DNA of 64,000 nucleotides from Cryptomeria japonica (taxonomy: Eukaryota; Streptophyta; Pinopsida; Cupressales; Cupressaceae): positions 239,411,832-239,475,831 of the forward strand of contig NC_081409.1 in assembly GCF_030272615.1 (NCBI RefSeq), given 5' to 3'. The notes under the pieces were generated by a model. It was not told the DNA's origin. It made no database searches and saw nothing but the letters and a program-made list of their open reading frames with translations. Every line of letters begins with the position of its first letter. The first letter of the stretch is position 1. A program made the translations under genes and the position numbers. Shown here piece by piece: positions 45,211-56,671 of the stretch.

Positions 45211-46645
45211 TGATGAATAATGATGAACAGTAAATACCCAATAGATACTGAGAGGGGGGGGGAGGGGTGAATCAGTATAGACAAATTTTTTTTCAAACAA
45301 CTTAAACTGCAAAGACTGCACTAACTGGTAAACAACATCACCGATCTAAATCAAGGCAATACTAGTAAAACACAGTAAAAGTCATATACCGGTAACACTT
45401 AGATGTTCACAAAACCTAATATCTCATTTCCACTTCACCCATATGCTTAAACAAGTAATACATCAAAAAATATAATGACCACTGGATCAACTTGCATTAC
45501 CGCTTAACAGGAAACACTAAAACATCACATGAAAAAGCATCACACATAACACACTGATTTTTTCACGTGGAAACCCAACTGGGAAAAACCACGGCAGGGA
45601 TGAATACCACAAGTTGTTCTTAAACTCTTCTGAAGTTCGCTCTGTTAGGAGCCTAATCCAGTTAAAGACTTTACAATAGGTTCTGCTATGAACCAATCCT
45701 GCTAGGGATCACCCGGTTAAAGGTTAAAACCCTGTTAAAGGTTACCTTGCAAGAGGATTTGAAGAACTCAATGATTTTGAGTCACCCTGTTAAAGGATTT
45801 ATAAAAATCCTGTTAAAGCTATCCGATAAAGGGATTTTCTAACTGTTGAAATTGTTAGAAGTCAACAGGTAATACACTGATTTGATAACAACACTCAATG
45901 CCAAGGCAGATCCACTTCGGTTCCTTTACATCTACAATCACACTCTGCAGATCTTAACTCACTACTCCGATCTGGCAAGAATCACTTCACACACATTCAT
46001 TTTCCAACAATGTCAAATGAGAATCATCATCGACCTTATAGACAACAATTACGTCAGTAGCCAAAACCTAAAACCCTAAGCATCTAGGCTAATAATACAG
46101 TCAGTCCAATCCTGACCATTTAAACACATTACATAGGGTAAAACAATCTTGAACAAATCTTAAGACATTATGCATCATTCATTCTTTGTCGCTTCTGGAA
46201 GCTGATAACCCATCACGCACTTTCCACCGTTTACTAGGATTTTGCACATTCCCAAGGTAGATAGAATCAATCTTCTTCATGCAAGATCCTCAAGGAAATA
46301 CTTCACATGCACAAGGTTGACGTGGCAACACATTCTGATCTTCATTGCAATGCTAACTCATCACAGGATGTCATCAGTCGAATCACATAGACTTGGAATG
46401 CATCAACCGGAAACCCTGAAGTTGTGACTACCAACCGGTAGTCATATCAAATGAAACCTCAATACAAACTTTGCATATATCGGCTCACATACCAGTTCAC
46501 CTTTTCACATATATCGGTTCATACCATCATACCGATTCTCTTGTTAGTTTGTTTACTTCAATAAACTGGTTCATACTTCAGCATATTGACATCAATGACA
46601 ACATACAATCCCATCATGTCATCAAACTCTGCACATATGCCAACA
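45211..46645 (-). repeat. 3' LTR of element D
   Basis: Minus-strand start TGTTGGCATATGTGC at 46645, end ...TTCATCA at 45211. Contains the G-run GAGAGGGGGGGG phrase at 45250-45270 and GGGAAAAACCACGGCAGGGA at 45582-45601. Confidence 0.9.
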
Positions 46646-46840
46646 ATCTCCCTCTTTGGCATTGATGGCAATACACAAAGATATCTCTACATCTTCTCCC
46701 CCTTTGATAACAATGCCAAAGTGGAGGCACAAACATCCATGATCTACTATGTTGTTCCCCCTGAGGAGTAGAATCCTTCAACACATCAATCCTGAAAAGT
46801 TTTGACAATGCAATAGCTGATTGATGTGGAGCACATACCT
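46646..46840 (-). other. 3' untranslated region with purine tracts, element D
   Basis: Minus-strand tracts GCCAAAGAGGGAGAT (46646-46660), ATCAAAGGGGGAGAA (46695-46709) and CTCAGGGGGAACA (46753-46765). They are in the same arrangement as in A, B and E. Confidence 0.7.
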
Positions 46841-47425
46841 TTAGTTCACCTCATGAAGGGGCAACACCCCTAATTCACCTCTTAAATAGGTAAATGTAGC
46901 CTTCAGTAGAAGCTTGGTGAAAATATCTATTAACTGCTCCTTAGTGGAAACATGTTCCAATACAACCTGTTTGTTCTGAACTTTCTCCCTCAAGAAATGA
47001 TACTTGAGCTCGAAGTGGTTGGTTCTACCATGCAATACCGGATTCTTGGAAATATTAATTGCACTTGTGTTGTCACAAAATATACTCACCGGTTCAAATA
47101 CAAGGACTTTGAAACCACTTAATACATGCTTCATCTGAATTGTCTGAGTGCAGTTCATAAATGCTGCTACATATTCTGCTTTTGATGTAGACTGAGAGAT
47201 ACAACTCTGCTTCTTACTCATCGATGAGACTAGTCTACCACCAAGAAAGAATGCACCACCAGTTGTGCTCTTCCAGTCATCCACATTACCAGCCCAATCG
47301 ACATCTGTGAGTACTTTGAGATTGAAATCATTACTATATGGATACCACAATCCATAATCTATAGTTCCCTTTAGATGTCTAAGAATCCGCTTGACTGCTA
47401 CAAAGTGGGACTCTCTTGGAATTTT
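46841..47425 (-). pseudogene. Element D pol: RNase H
   Basis: Complete domain in one frame: LTDVDWAGNVDDWKSTTGGA with the first catalytic Asp, KKQSCISQSTSKAEYVAAF with the Glu, CDNTSAINISKN with the next Asp, NHFELKYHFLREKVQ, VSTKEQLIDIFTK, ending GVLPLHEVN. Upstream it joins the reverse transcriptase in the same frame through a TAG at 47426-47428 (Gln in element B). All catalytic residues I can place are kept. Confidence 0.9.
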
Positions 47426-48335
47426 CTAAAAACGTGCACCAATGCCCACTGCATGTGCAATGTCCGGTCTGTTGTGTACTACATAGTGCAACTTACCAAT
47501 CATTGACCGGTATTCCTTCTCATTCACCAACGCTGAGTCATCTTCTTTTGACAATTTACAACTGGTCATCATTGATGTACCAACCGGTTTTCTATCTTCC
47601 ATGCCAAAGGTTTTCAACACCTCTTTGACATACTTGGACTGAGGGATAAAGATACCATCTTTCATTTGTTGAATCTGTAGTCCAATGAAGAACTTAATCT
47701 CTCTGATTAGTGACATCTCAAATTCTTTCTTCATCTCATCTGCAAATGCATGGCTCATCTTGTCATTTCCACCAAAAATTATGTCATCAACAAACACTTC
47801 ACAGATTAGAATCTGAACTCCTTCTGACTTCAGATAGATATTGTTATCTTCACTTGTTCTTTTAAATCCAATCTTCACAAGATGGGAGTGTAAACATTCA
47901 TACCATGCTCTAGGTGCTTGCTTCAATCCATGCAAGGCTTTATGTAGCCTACACACCATATCACTATCTTTTGATAGGGCAAACCCATCTGGTTGCTCTA
48001 TATACACTTCCTCTTCAAGTATCCCATTCAGGAAGGCAAATTTTACATCCATCTGATACACTTTGAATCTCTTGGAGGCTATATGCAAGAAGCATTCAAA
48101 CTCATTCCAATCTAGCTACTGGAGAAAGGATTTCTCCATAGTCTTCTCCTTCTTCTGGAGCATACCCCTTACATACCAATCTTTCTTTGTTTCTTACCAC
48201 TATGCCATCTTCATTCAGCTTGTTTCTAAAAACCCATTTGGTGCCAATAACATTTTTATGCTTAGGTTTGGGTACCAAGGACTATGTACCATTCTTTTCT
48301 ATCTGGTCAAGTTCCTCTTCCATAGCCTTAATCTA
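47426..48335 (-). pseudogene. Element D pol: reverse transcriptase, one frameshift
   Basis: [13 protein letters not shown] (first catalytic Asp), [34 protein letters not shown] (FVDD box), [37 protein letters not shown] in one frame (48088-47426). The N-terminal blocks ([45 protein letters not shown]) are upstream in another frame; the shift is near 48110. TAG codons at 48333-48335 and 48292-48294 replace Trp (DW and TW in B). Catalytic residues are present. Confidence 0.9.
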
Positions 48336-49577
48336 GTCTTCATCTTTGTGTGCCTCTTTAAATATTTTGGGCTCAAATTCAGAAATCATGCAAGAATTTT
48401 CTCTGACCTTTCTTCTTGTAGGAATTCCTACATCCTTATCTCCTATGATCTGCTTTGGATCATGATGCAACTTTACATACCTAGGAATGATCTTGGTTGA
48501 TTCCTCTTGCTTTTCCTCTTCATTCTCATCTTCATCTTCATTCACATCAGCATCTACTGGTGTAGGAGCACTGTTACTTGTACTTGGTTGTTTTGCAACT
48601 GGTTCCAAGAAGGTTACATCCTGTTCATCTACCGCTCGCTCACTGTCGGTTTCCTTAGGTTTCTCAGCAATCTCATCATTTCTAACATGGATACTTTCAA
48701 CAATTCTCCGAGTCCTATTGTTAAAACACTTGAGAGATTTGCTCTTGGTGGAATACCCTAGGAATATTCCATCATCACATTTTGCATCAAACTTGCTCTG
48801 GTATTCACTTTTCTTGATATAACACTTGCTACCAAACACTCTAAAGTAGCTTACTACTGGAGTCTTACCAGTCCAATACTCATAAGGAATTTTATCCTTA
48901 CCTTTCTTGATGAGTACTTGGTTCATAGTGTAGACTGCAGTGCTCACCGCTTCTCTCCAAAAAGTGTGAGCAACCTTCCCTTGAATCAACATCGTTCTGG
49001 CAGCTTCAACTACAGTCCGATTGTTCCTTTCTACTAGGCCATTCTATTGTGGAGTCTGGGGTGCAGACAGTTGCCTCTTGATGCCATTCTCTTCACAGTA
49101 CTTATTGAATTCTCCCAAAGTGAACTCACCTCCCTAGTCGGTTCTAAGGCATTTGATTCTCTTACCGCTTTCCTTTTCAACTAGTGTTCTGAAGGCTTTA
49201 AACTTTCCAAAAGCTTTAGACTTTTCTTTCAAGAGTGTGACCCACATAATTCTTGAGAAATCATAAGTAAGAATCATAAAGTACCTATCTCCCTAAACAC
49301 TCCTAGTTCTCATAGGACCACACACATCAATATGCATAAGATCAAGTAAATTATCTGTTGTGAAAGATTTACCTTTGAATGTTGAGGAAGACATTTTCCC
49401 CAGTTGACATTCTTTGCACAAAAGATTCTCTGGTTTGTTCAGCACAGACAATCCTCTAACTGCCTTGATCTTACTAGCCTTCACAATATTATCAAAATTT
49501 ACATGGCAGAGTCTCCTATGCTATATCCAACTATCATCAAACTTAGCCATTAGACATTGTCTTATATTTGTATTTAA
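48336..49577 (-). pseudogene. Element D pol: integrase
   Basis: Zinc finger (HRRLCHVNFDN ... LLCKECQLGK), HIDVCGP, GDRYFMILTYDFSRIMW, KCLRTD*GGEF, then NGLVERNNRTVVEAARTMLI, FWREAVSTAVYTMNQV, VFGSKCYIKKSEYQSKFDAK, GIFLGYSTKSKSLKCFNNRT and the acidic linker before reverse transcriptase. All in one frame, with TAG at 49521-49523 (Trp elsewhere), 49293-49295, 49134-49136 and 49044-49046 (Gln in sister copies). The rest of the domain is intact, including the catalytic Asp-Asp-Glu positions I can place. Confidence 0.9.
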
Positions 49578-49991
49578 CTAAAATAAGTTACCTTTGGTTT
49601 GCATACCGGTGGCCATCATTTCACCACTCTTTCCTTTTATTTTGCATACTCCATCTTTGAATTCCAGAGTGAGTCCTTTATCATCCAGCTGGGCAACACT
49701 CAGAAGGTTATGCCTGAGACCTTCTACCCAATACACATTATCAGCACTTCTTTTTCCATTTAGAGAGATGAACCCTTTTCCTTTTACCATACATGATGAA
49801 TCATTACCAAATCGGACTACACCTCCATCATACTCTTCCAGAGACAGAAACTTTCTCCAGTCACCAGTCATGTGGTGAGAACAACCACTGTCAATAATCC
49901 ACTCATTAGAATTATCAAAGTGGGAGACAAGAGCTTTCTTGTCCGACACATCTTCCTTAATGACTACAAACACTATGTCTTCACTTTCTTC
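49578..49991 (-). pseudogene. Element D pol: aspartic protease
   Basis: WIIDSGCSHHMTGDWRKF with the catalytic Asp, VVRFGNDSSCMVKGKGFISL, VEGLRHNLLSVAQLDDKG, in frame with gag across one TAA at 49995-49997. It ends at a TAG in NLF*LNTN at the border to integrase. The single-domain protease acts as a dimer. Confidence 0.9.
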
Positions 49992-49994
49992 ATC

Positions 49995-50936
49995 TTATGA
50001 TTCATCATCAATGACACCTTCATCAACTGCAACAAGACAGTTTCTCCTATTTCCTCCTTTGAACTTTTTGAACTTCTCTGATTTGTCCTTATTATCACTA
50101 TTGGGACAGTTTACAACAATGTGTCCTATCGAATTGTAAGAAAAGAATTTCAAAGGGAGCTTACCTCTGTATTTTACAGTTCCCTTAGGAAGTCTCTTGG
50201 CCAGAAGAGATTCAATCTCTATCAGGATATCTTCATCATCCATATCTCTGCTTTGTCTAGGTTCACAGCTGGTACTAGCTTTTTTTCCCTTTCTAGATAG
50301 TGCAGCAGATGCTTTAAAGGTTGAATCAGTCTTCTGAACACTGCCATCATAACTGTTTAGCTCATATGCGGTGAACTTAGCAATGATAGAATCAAGGGAT
50401 ACCTTTGTCTTGTCAATAGATCTCAACTCCTGAATAGCGGCAACCCCTATTGCATAGATCGGTAATAAGGATCTCAAAACTTTGCTAAGAATGGTGGAAT
50501 CATCCATTGTACCTCCTGCACTCTTGATGTCTCTAACAACAGTTTTAATCCTTATCCCATATTGTTGAATGATCTCTCCTTCAACCATCTGCATGTCTTC
50601 AAACTTTCCTCTAAGGCTTTCTTCCTTAGCTTGCTTTACATGCCCATCACCGCCATAGATAGAATCCAAAGTATCCCATACATCTTTGGGATTGTCTTTA
50701 TCCTGAACATCTATAAAGTCAACATCAGATAGACTGTTGATAAGAGCTTCCATGACTTGCCCATTCTCCTGAATTTCTCTTCTTTGATCATCGGTGAGAG
50801 TACCGATAGGGACAACGTAAGTATTCTCAACATAGTTCCAGTGTTGAACACCCATGATTTTAATGTATATCTTCATTATGTCCTTCCATATCTTAAAGTT
50901 ATCTCTGTTGAACTTAGGTCCTTCCCTCTTCATCAT
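49995..50936 (-). pseudogene. Element D gag, full length (313 codons)
   Basis: ATG at 50936 (MMKREGPKFNRDNFKIWKDI), uninterrupted to the TAA at 49995. Capsid-type UBN2 domain at residues about 10-200 (YGGDGHVKQAKEESLRGKFE, SKVLRSLLPIYAIGVAAIQE), basic linker, then the zinc knuckle region FFSYNSIGHIVVNCP, where two Cys are replaced by Phe/Ser and Tyr, leaving His and the last Cys. The stop that ends it lies inside the normal gag-protease polyprotein (VIDDES*DEESED), so the full product once ran on. It is the only complete gag frame among the four copia elements. Confidence 0.85.
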
Positions 50937-50993
50937 TAGAATAGGATCTTTTCCTCAAGCGATTAAGCTTATAACACAGAGGACTTGGAGGAT

Positions 50994-51005
50994 GCTCTGA
51001 TACCA
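50994..51005 (-). other. Primer binding site of element D
   Basis: Minus strand TGGTATCAGAGC, exactly the complement of the initiator-Met tRNA 3' end, two bases inside the LTR border at 51008. Confidence 0.95.
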
Positions 51006-51007
51006 AT

Positions 51008-52473
51008 TGATGAATAATGATGAACAATAAATACCCAACAGATACTGAGAGGGGGGGGGGAGGGGTGAATCAATATAGACAAAAACTTTTTCAATCAACT
51101 TAAACTGCAAAGATTGCACTAACTGGTAAACAACATCACCGATCTAAATCAAGGCAATACTAGTAAAACACAGTGACTATAAAAGTCATAAACCAGTAAC
51201 ACTTAGATCTTCACAAAACCTAATATCTCATTTCCACTTCACCCATATGCTTAAACAAGTAATACATCAGAAAATATAATGACCACTGGATCAGCTTGCA
51301 TTACCACTTAACAGGAAACACTAAAACATCACATGAAAAAGCATCACACATAACACATTGATTTTTTCACATGGAAACCCAACTGGGAAAAACCACGGTG
51401 GGGATGAATACCCACAAGTTGTTCTTGAACTCTTCTGAAGTTCGCTCTGTTAGGAGCCTAGTCCGGTTAAAGACTTTACAACAGGTTATGCTAGGAACCG
51501 ATCCTACTAGGGATCACTTGGTTAAGGAATGGCTAAATACCCGGTTAAAGGTTAAAACCCTATTAAAGGTTACCTCGCAAGAGGATTTGAAGAACTCAAT
51601 GATTTTGAGTCACCCTGTTAAAGGATTTACAAAAAGCCTATTAAATCTACCCAGTAAAGGGATTTTCCAACTGCTAAAATGGTTAGAAGTCAACAGGTAA
51701 TACACTGATCTGATAACAACACTCAATGCCAAGGCAGATCCACTTCAGTTCCTTTACATCTACAATCACACTCTATAGATCTCAACTCACTGCTTCGGTC
51801 TGGCAAGAATCACTTCACACACATTCATTTGCCAACAACTTCAAATGAGAATCATTATCGACCTTATAGACAACAATTAGGTCGGTAGCCAAAACCTAAA
51901 ACCCTAAGCATCTAGGTTAATAATACAGTCGGTCCAATCCTGACCATTTAAACACATTACATAGGATAAAATAGTCTTGAACAAATCTTAAGACATTCTG
52001 CATCGTTCATTCTTTGCCGCTTTTGGAAGCTGATAACCCATCACGCACTCTCCATCGTTTACTAGGATTTTGCACATTCCCAAGGTAGATAGAATCAATC
52101 TTCTTCATGCAAGATCCTCAAGGAAATCCTTCATGCACACAAGGCTGATGTGGCAACACGATCTGATCTTTATTTCAATGCTAACTCTTCATAGGATGTC
52201 ATTGGTCGAATAACACAGACTTGGAATGCATCAACCGGAAACCCTAAAGCTGAGACTACCAAGTGGTAGTCATATCAAATGAAACCCTGATACAAACTTT
52301 GCATATACCGATTCACATAGTGGTTCACCTTTTCGCATATACAGGTTCATACCATCATACTGGTTCTCTTGCCAATTCGCTAACTTCAATATATCGGTTC
52401 ATACTTCAACATATTGACATCAATGACAACATACAATCCCATCATGTCATCAAACTCTGCACATATGCCAACA
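51008..52473 (-). repeat. 5' LTR of element D
   Basis: 1466 bp, paired with 45211-46645. Starts (minus strand) TGTTGGCATATGTGC at 52473. No gene; the ORFs across it contain only LTR phrases. Confidence 0.9.
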
Positions 52474-52478
52474 TTTTA

Positions 52479-52828
52479 ATGATCAGTACATTCTAGGCAA
52501 TGTGCCTTCCTGCAAGTGTAGGCCCCTCATTGTAGCACATACTTTTTGCAGAAGTATCATCTGATTGTGGGTAGGCTTCTCATCGTGGTTTTTTCCTTTC
52601 TAGGTTTTCCATATACAAATCATGGTGTTATGTGGTATGGTTTCTTTGCATTGATCATCTGGTTAATTGTTAAGTTGTATTGTTTACCGGTATCTATTTC
52701 TATCGACATCTCTTTGTGCTTTATCGATACATAATCTATTTAAGGTTATATTATGGATTAAAAGTTATAATCTATTACCAACTGATTCACCCCCCCCCCC
52801 TCTCAGTTGTTCACCGCTTATCCTAACA
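52479..52828 (+). repeat. 5' LTR of element E, second part
   Basis: Continues 45210 after element D and matches 57952-58306. Contains the C-run CTGATTCACCCCCCCC at 52782-52800, the plus-strand form of the G-run phrase in the other LTRs, and ends with ...CCTAACA. Confidence 0.9.
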
Positions 52829-52830
52829 AT

Positions 52831-52842
52831 TGGTATCAGAGC
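52831..52842 (+). other. Primer binding site of element E
   Basis: TGGTATCAGAGC, an exact complement of the initiator-Met tRNA end, two bases after the LTR. Confidence 0.95.
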
Positions 52843-52885
52843 TTTGGTCCTCTTTGTAGAAGCTTAACCGCTTGAGGTAGATCCT

Positions 52886-53820
52886 ATGGCAGGTAACACT
52901 TCTAATCCACCGATAGCTATTTTCAGAAGAGAAATCCCTGAACTTGATGGAACAAACTATGGGATATGGAAAATTCAAATGGAGACTCATCTTAGATGTC
53001 TTGGAAAGGATATTTGGGAGATCACTGAGAAAGGATACACACCTTATGATCTAGCATCTGGCAATCCTGCTCCTGTAGACCTCGATAAGAATATTGAAAA
53101 TGATTGCAGAGCTAAAGAATCTCTCTTGTGTGCACTTACTAATCAACAGATCATGGGACTAACTGACAAATCATCAGCTAAGGTTATATGGGACAAATTG
53201 CAAACTCTGAATGAAGGTGTTCCTACTGTCAAAATTACTAAACTTGATGGTTACCGGATAAGGAATGAAAACTTGAAAATGAAAGAAAATGAAAGAATTG
53301 TTGTGTTTATGGAAAGAGTAAATGAGATTGTTATGGGAATTCAATGTTGTGGAGGATTTCTAAGTGAAGATGAAATAGTTTCCAAAGTCTTGAGAGTCCT
53401 TCCACCAGCTTACAAAATGAAGGCAACTGCAATTAATGAGTTAAGAACAATGACAATCACTTCAGTCAACAGAGACATTTTGATTGGGAAATTATCTGCT
53501 TTTAAGCTTGAAGAATTTGGATCTTCTAGAGCTGTGAAGTCTGAACCTGCTTTTCATGCATCATCATCAACATCTACTAGCAAAAGTGATTGGAGAGCCC
53601 TATATGCAAAAGAGTACCTAAAGGTCCAATTGGAAGTATGAAGGAAAAACACCTTTTAAATGTTTTGCATGTAATAAGATTGGTCTTTTTACATCTAGAT
53701 GTCCTTAAAGGAATGCAAGGTTTGAGGAAAGAGTTAAGAAAACTTTTAAGCCTAACCCAAACAGATATAGATTCAAGAAAAACAAACACTTCTACATAGA
53801 AGATGAGGAAGGAGTAACTG
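52886..53820 (+). pseudogene. Element E gag, frameshifted near its end
   Basis: ATG at 52886 opens MAGNTSNPPIAIFRREIPEL, DGTNYGIWKIQMETHLRCLG and continues 251 codons: AKESLLCALTNQQIMGLTDK, SAKVIWDKLQTLNEG, SKVLRVLPPAYKMKATAINE, LIGKLSAFKLEEFGSSRA, the whole capsid-like UBN2 region. A frameshift near 53610-53630 then changes frame; the next frame has the zinc knuckle CFACNKIGLFTSRCP, in which the His is replaced (GHF to GLF). It is followed by basic sequence and an acidic stretch leading to the protease. Confidence 0.85.
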
Positions 53821-54246
53821 ATGACTCTGGAGATGAACCAACAAAACACTCAGCTAGTGGATCTGGAAATGGAAAGGAATGGGTGTTCTATACTTTGAAG
53901 GAAGATGAACCAGAACCGTCTACCAAAAATGAAGAGAAGGCCCTGTAAGCAAAAGTTGAAGATAAGGATGAATGGGTAATTGATAGTGGATGCTCACATC
54001 ATATGATTGGATATAAAAGGAAATTTATGTCCCTGCAAGAATACAATGGTGGTCAAGTCAGATTTGGAGATGACAAGGCATGTATGATCAAAGATAGAAG
54101 TATTATTTCTTTGGATGGCAAGCATAACACTGATAATGTCTATTATGTAGAAGGTTTAAGGAATAATATTTTTAAGTGTTGGTCAATTAGTGGGTTTTCA
54201 ACTTTAGTTTAAGGATAGAAAATGCAAAATCGTTAACAAAATTGGT
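53821..54246 (+). pseudogene. Element E pol: aspartic protease
   Basis: WVIDSGCSHHMIGYKRKF (about 53975-54025) holds the catalytic Asp; VRFGDDKACMIKDRSIISL and VEGLRNN follow, then a frameshift spoils the usual L-LSVGQ. A TAA at 53947-53949 lies upstream in the linker. The unit lies in the normal place between gag and integrase. Confidence 0.85.
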
Positions 54247-55190
54247 TTGGAGATTGCAACCAGTATTCAGACAGGAAGTAATATCTTTCACTTGAACACT
54301 GGTAATAAGACATGTTTGATTGCTCATATTGATGAAAGTTGGCTATGGCATAAAAGGTTCTGTTATGTTAATTTTGATTGTATTGTTAAGATGAGTTCAA
54401 CTAAGGCAGTCAGAGATATACCTAAGATTACGAAGCCTCATAATCTGGTATGTAAGGCATGTCAATTGGGTAAGCAAGTCAGAAGTTCTTTTAAAAGCAT
54501 ACATGATAAATCTAATGATGTACTTGATTTGATTCACATTGACTTATGTGGTCTAGCAAGGACTAGAAGCTTTAAAGGTGATAGGTATTTCATCCTGATT
54601 ATTGATGACTATTCTAGAATGATGTGGGTGACTTTTTTGAGGGAGAAGTTTGAAGCTTTTGAGAAATTCAAGATCTTTAAAGCGAAGGTTGAAATAGAAA
54701 CTGGATTGAAAATCAAATGTTAAGATCAGAACATGGCGGTGAGTTCACTTCTCATGAATTTAACAGTTATTGTGAGATAAATGGAATCAGGAGACAACTA
54801 TCTGCACCTAGGACTCCTCAACAAAATAGAGTAGTTGAAAGAAAGAACAAAACCATTTTGGATGCAACTAGATCTATGATGATGGAAGCCAAATTGCCTC
54901 ATATCTACTGGAGAGAAGTAGTGAGTACAACAATCTACACACTAAACAAAGTTCGCATTAAAGGCAAAACCGGTAAAACCCCTTATGAACTATGGTTTGG
55001 ACATACACCTACTGTTAATTATTTCATAATTTTTGGAAGTAAATGCTATATCAAAAGAGATGATTCAATTGGAAAGTTTGATCCTAGATGTCATGAAGGG
55101 ATATTTCTTGGTTATTCAATTCAGAGCAAAGCATATAGATGTTATAACAAAAGATTGCATAAAATTGTGGAAAATGCTAATGTGAAAGTG
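54247..55190 (+). pseudogene. Element E pol: integrase
   Basis: Zinc finger LWHKRFCYVNFD ... NLVCKACQLGK, in which the second His is Tyr. Then HIDLCGLARTRS, GDRYFILIIDDYSRMMW and KAKVEIETGLKIKC. A stop at 54721-54723 stands just before LRSEHGGEF (Asp to Glu change at the second catalytic position). NRVVERKNKTILDATRSMM, TPYELWFGHTPTVNYF, FGSKCYIKRDDSIGKFD, GIFLGYSIQSKAYRCYNKRL and NANVKVDE complete the domain. Confidence 0.9.
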
Positions 55191-56100
55191 GATGAACAAT
55201 ACACAAATCATTCTATATCATCCGACAAGGAACCGACAATGGAAATGATCATAATTGAACCAACAATGCCTCAACCAGTACAAGAAACTAAAACAGTTAC
55301 ACCAGCACAGTCTGAACATTCAACTGTGACTGATGATCAAAGTGGAAAACTTGAAGTTCAAAAGACTCGAAGGTATGTAAGATTAAATCATTCTGAAGAT
55401 CAAATTATTGGAGATAGGAACAAGGGAGTAATGACAAGAATGAAACTGGCAAATGAAGAGGTATGTCTTATTTCTCAAGTTGAACCGGCAACTATTATTG
55501 GAGATTGGTTAAAGGCTATGTAAGATGATTTACACTGACAGATGACAAAGACATGGTTTGCAAATTGAAGAAAGCTTTATATGGTTTGAAACAGGCTCCT
55601 AGAGCTTGGTATGCAAGGTTGGATAAATATCTTTTGAAGCTTGGTTTTACTAAAGGCAGTGCTGATAGTAATCTATATTATAAGATCACTAATAATGATA
55701 TTCTGATTATTGAAGTTTTTGTTGATGATATCATTTTTGGAGGAGAAGATAAATTGTGCATAGAATTTGCTAACAACATGAAAAATGAATTTGAAATGTC
55801 CATGATTGGTGAGATGAATTTTTTCTTAGGTTTGTAGATTACTCAAGTTGACAAAGGCATTTTTATTTTCCAAACTAAGTATCTAAGGGAATTGTTGAAA
55901 AAGTTTGGTATGGAGAATTCCAAACCCGTAAGTACTCCTATGGCTACAAGTGAGAAATTATCTATCAAGGATACTTCTTCACCGATAAATCCGACAAGGT
56001 ATAAATCTATGATTGGTGGTTTGTTATATCTAACTCAGACTAGATCTGATATTATGAATGCAATAAGTATTGTTTCAAGATATCAAAGTAATCCTAAAGA
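55191..56100 (+). pseudogene. Element E pol: reverse transcriptase with N-terminal deletion
   Basis: The linker RRYVRLNHSEDQIIGDRN and GDWLKAM are followed directly by FTLTDDKDMVCKLKKALYGL, so about 110 codons with the [16 protein letters not shown] and QMDVKS blocks (first catalytic Asp) are gone. The rest is kept: [49 protein letters not shown], then a TAG (55835-55837; Gln in D), KYLRELLKKFGMENSKPVST and LLYLTQTRSDIMNAI. The deletion junction is at about 55520-55530. Confidence 0.9.
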
Positions 56101-56671
56101 AAATCATGAATGTGCAATAAAGAGGATATTCTGGTATTTGCAAGGAACAACAAAATATGGCTTATGGAATTCCAGAAATGATGATTTCACTTTATGTGCA
56201 TATACTGACTCAGATTGGGCAGGTGATACTAATGACAGGAAAAACACTTCTGGTGAAGCTTTCTTTCTCGGAAAGAAACTAGTTTCATGGATAAGCAAAA
56301 AATAGTCATGCACTTCTTTATCTACTGCAGAAGCTGAGTATGTTGTAGCAACAACTAATTGCACTCAAGTTTTGTGGATGAAGCAAATGTTGAAGGATAT
56401 CAGGGTAAATTATAGTGAACTAGTACTTATCTACTGTGATAACTCTGCAGCTATTGACATGTCCAAGAATCTAGTATTTCACTCTAAGACTAAATATATT
56501 TCAATAAATTATAACTTTTTGGAGGACAAGGTAGAAGCAAAGGAAGTCAAATTGGTTTATGTGAACACTAAAGAACAAATTGTAGACATATTCACTAAAC
56601 CGTTGTCTAAGGAATCATTTGAATACTTGAGAGACAGGTTAGGGTTTTCTGCCCCTCCCATAGAGACTTGA
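56101..56671 (+). pseudogene. Element E pol: RNase H
   Basis: YTDSDWAGDTNDRKNTSGEA with the first catalytic Asp, LVSWISKK, then TAG (56303-56305, Gln in D), SCTSLSTAEAEYVVATTNC, VLIYCDNSAAIDMSKN, KTKYISINYNFLEDKVE, VNTKEQIVDIFTKPLSKE, ending GFSAPPIET. In the usual KTKHI motif His is Tyr here. Complete apart from the stop. Confidence 0.9.

Larger units (their letters stand above)
45211..52473 (-). mobile_element. Copia element D, the least decayed copy
   Basis: 7.26 kb, minus strand, inserted in the 5' LTR of E. Flanks TTGTA (45206-45210) and TTTTA (52474-52478) are a 5-bp duplication with one change. LTRs of 1435 and 1466 bp differ by roughly 4-5% in the first 200 bases, less than those of A, B or E. 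The gag-to-integrase region is in one reading frame with only in-frame stops. One frameshift near 48110 separates it from the rest of pol, which is again in one frame. Most stops stand where sister copies have CAG or TGG. Confidence 0.9.

Noticed and set aside
20294-52842. tRNA-like pieces near LTR ends
   Set aside because: They are 12-17-base primer binding sites complementary to tRNA 3' ends, not tRNA genes.
55520-55545. GTAAGA ... ACAG that resembles a tiny intron at the pol deletion of E
   Set aside because: About 22 bases is too short for a plant intron; it is the joined edge of a deletion.
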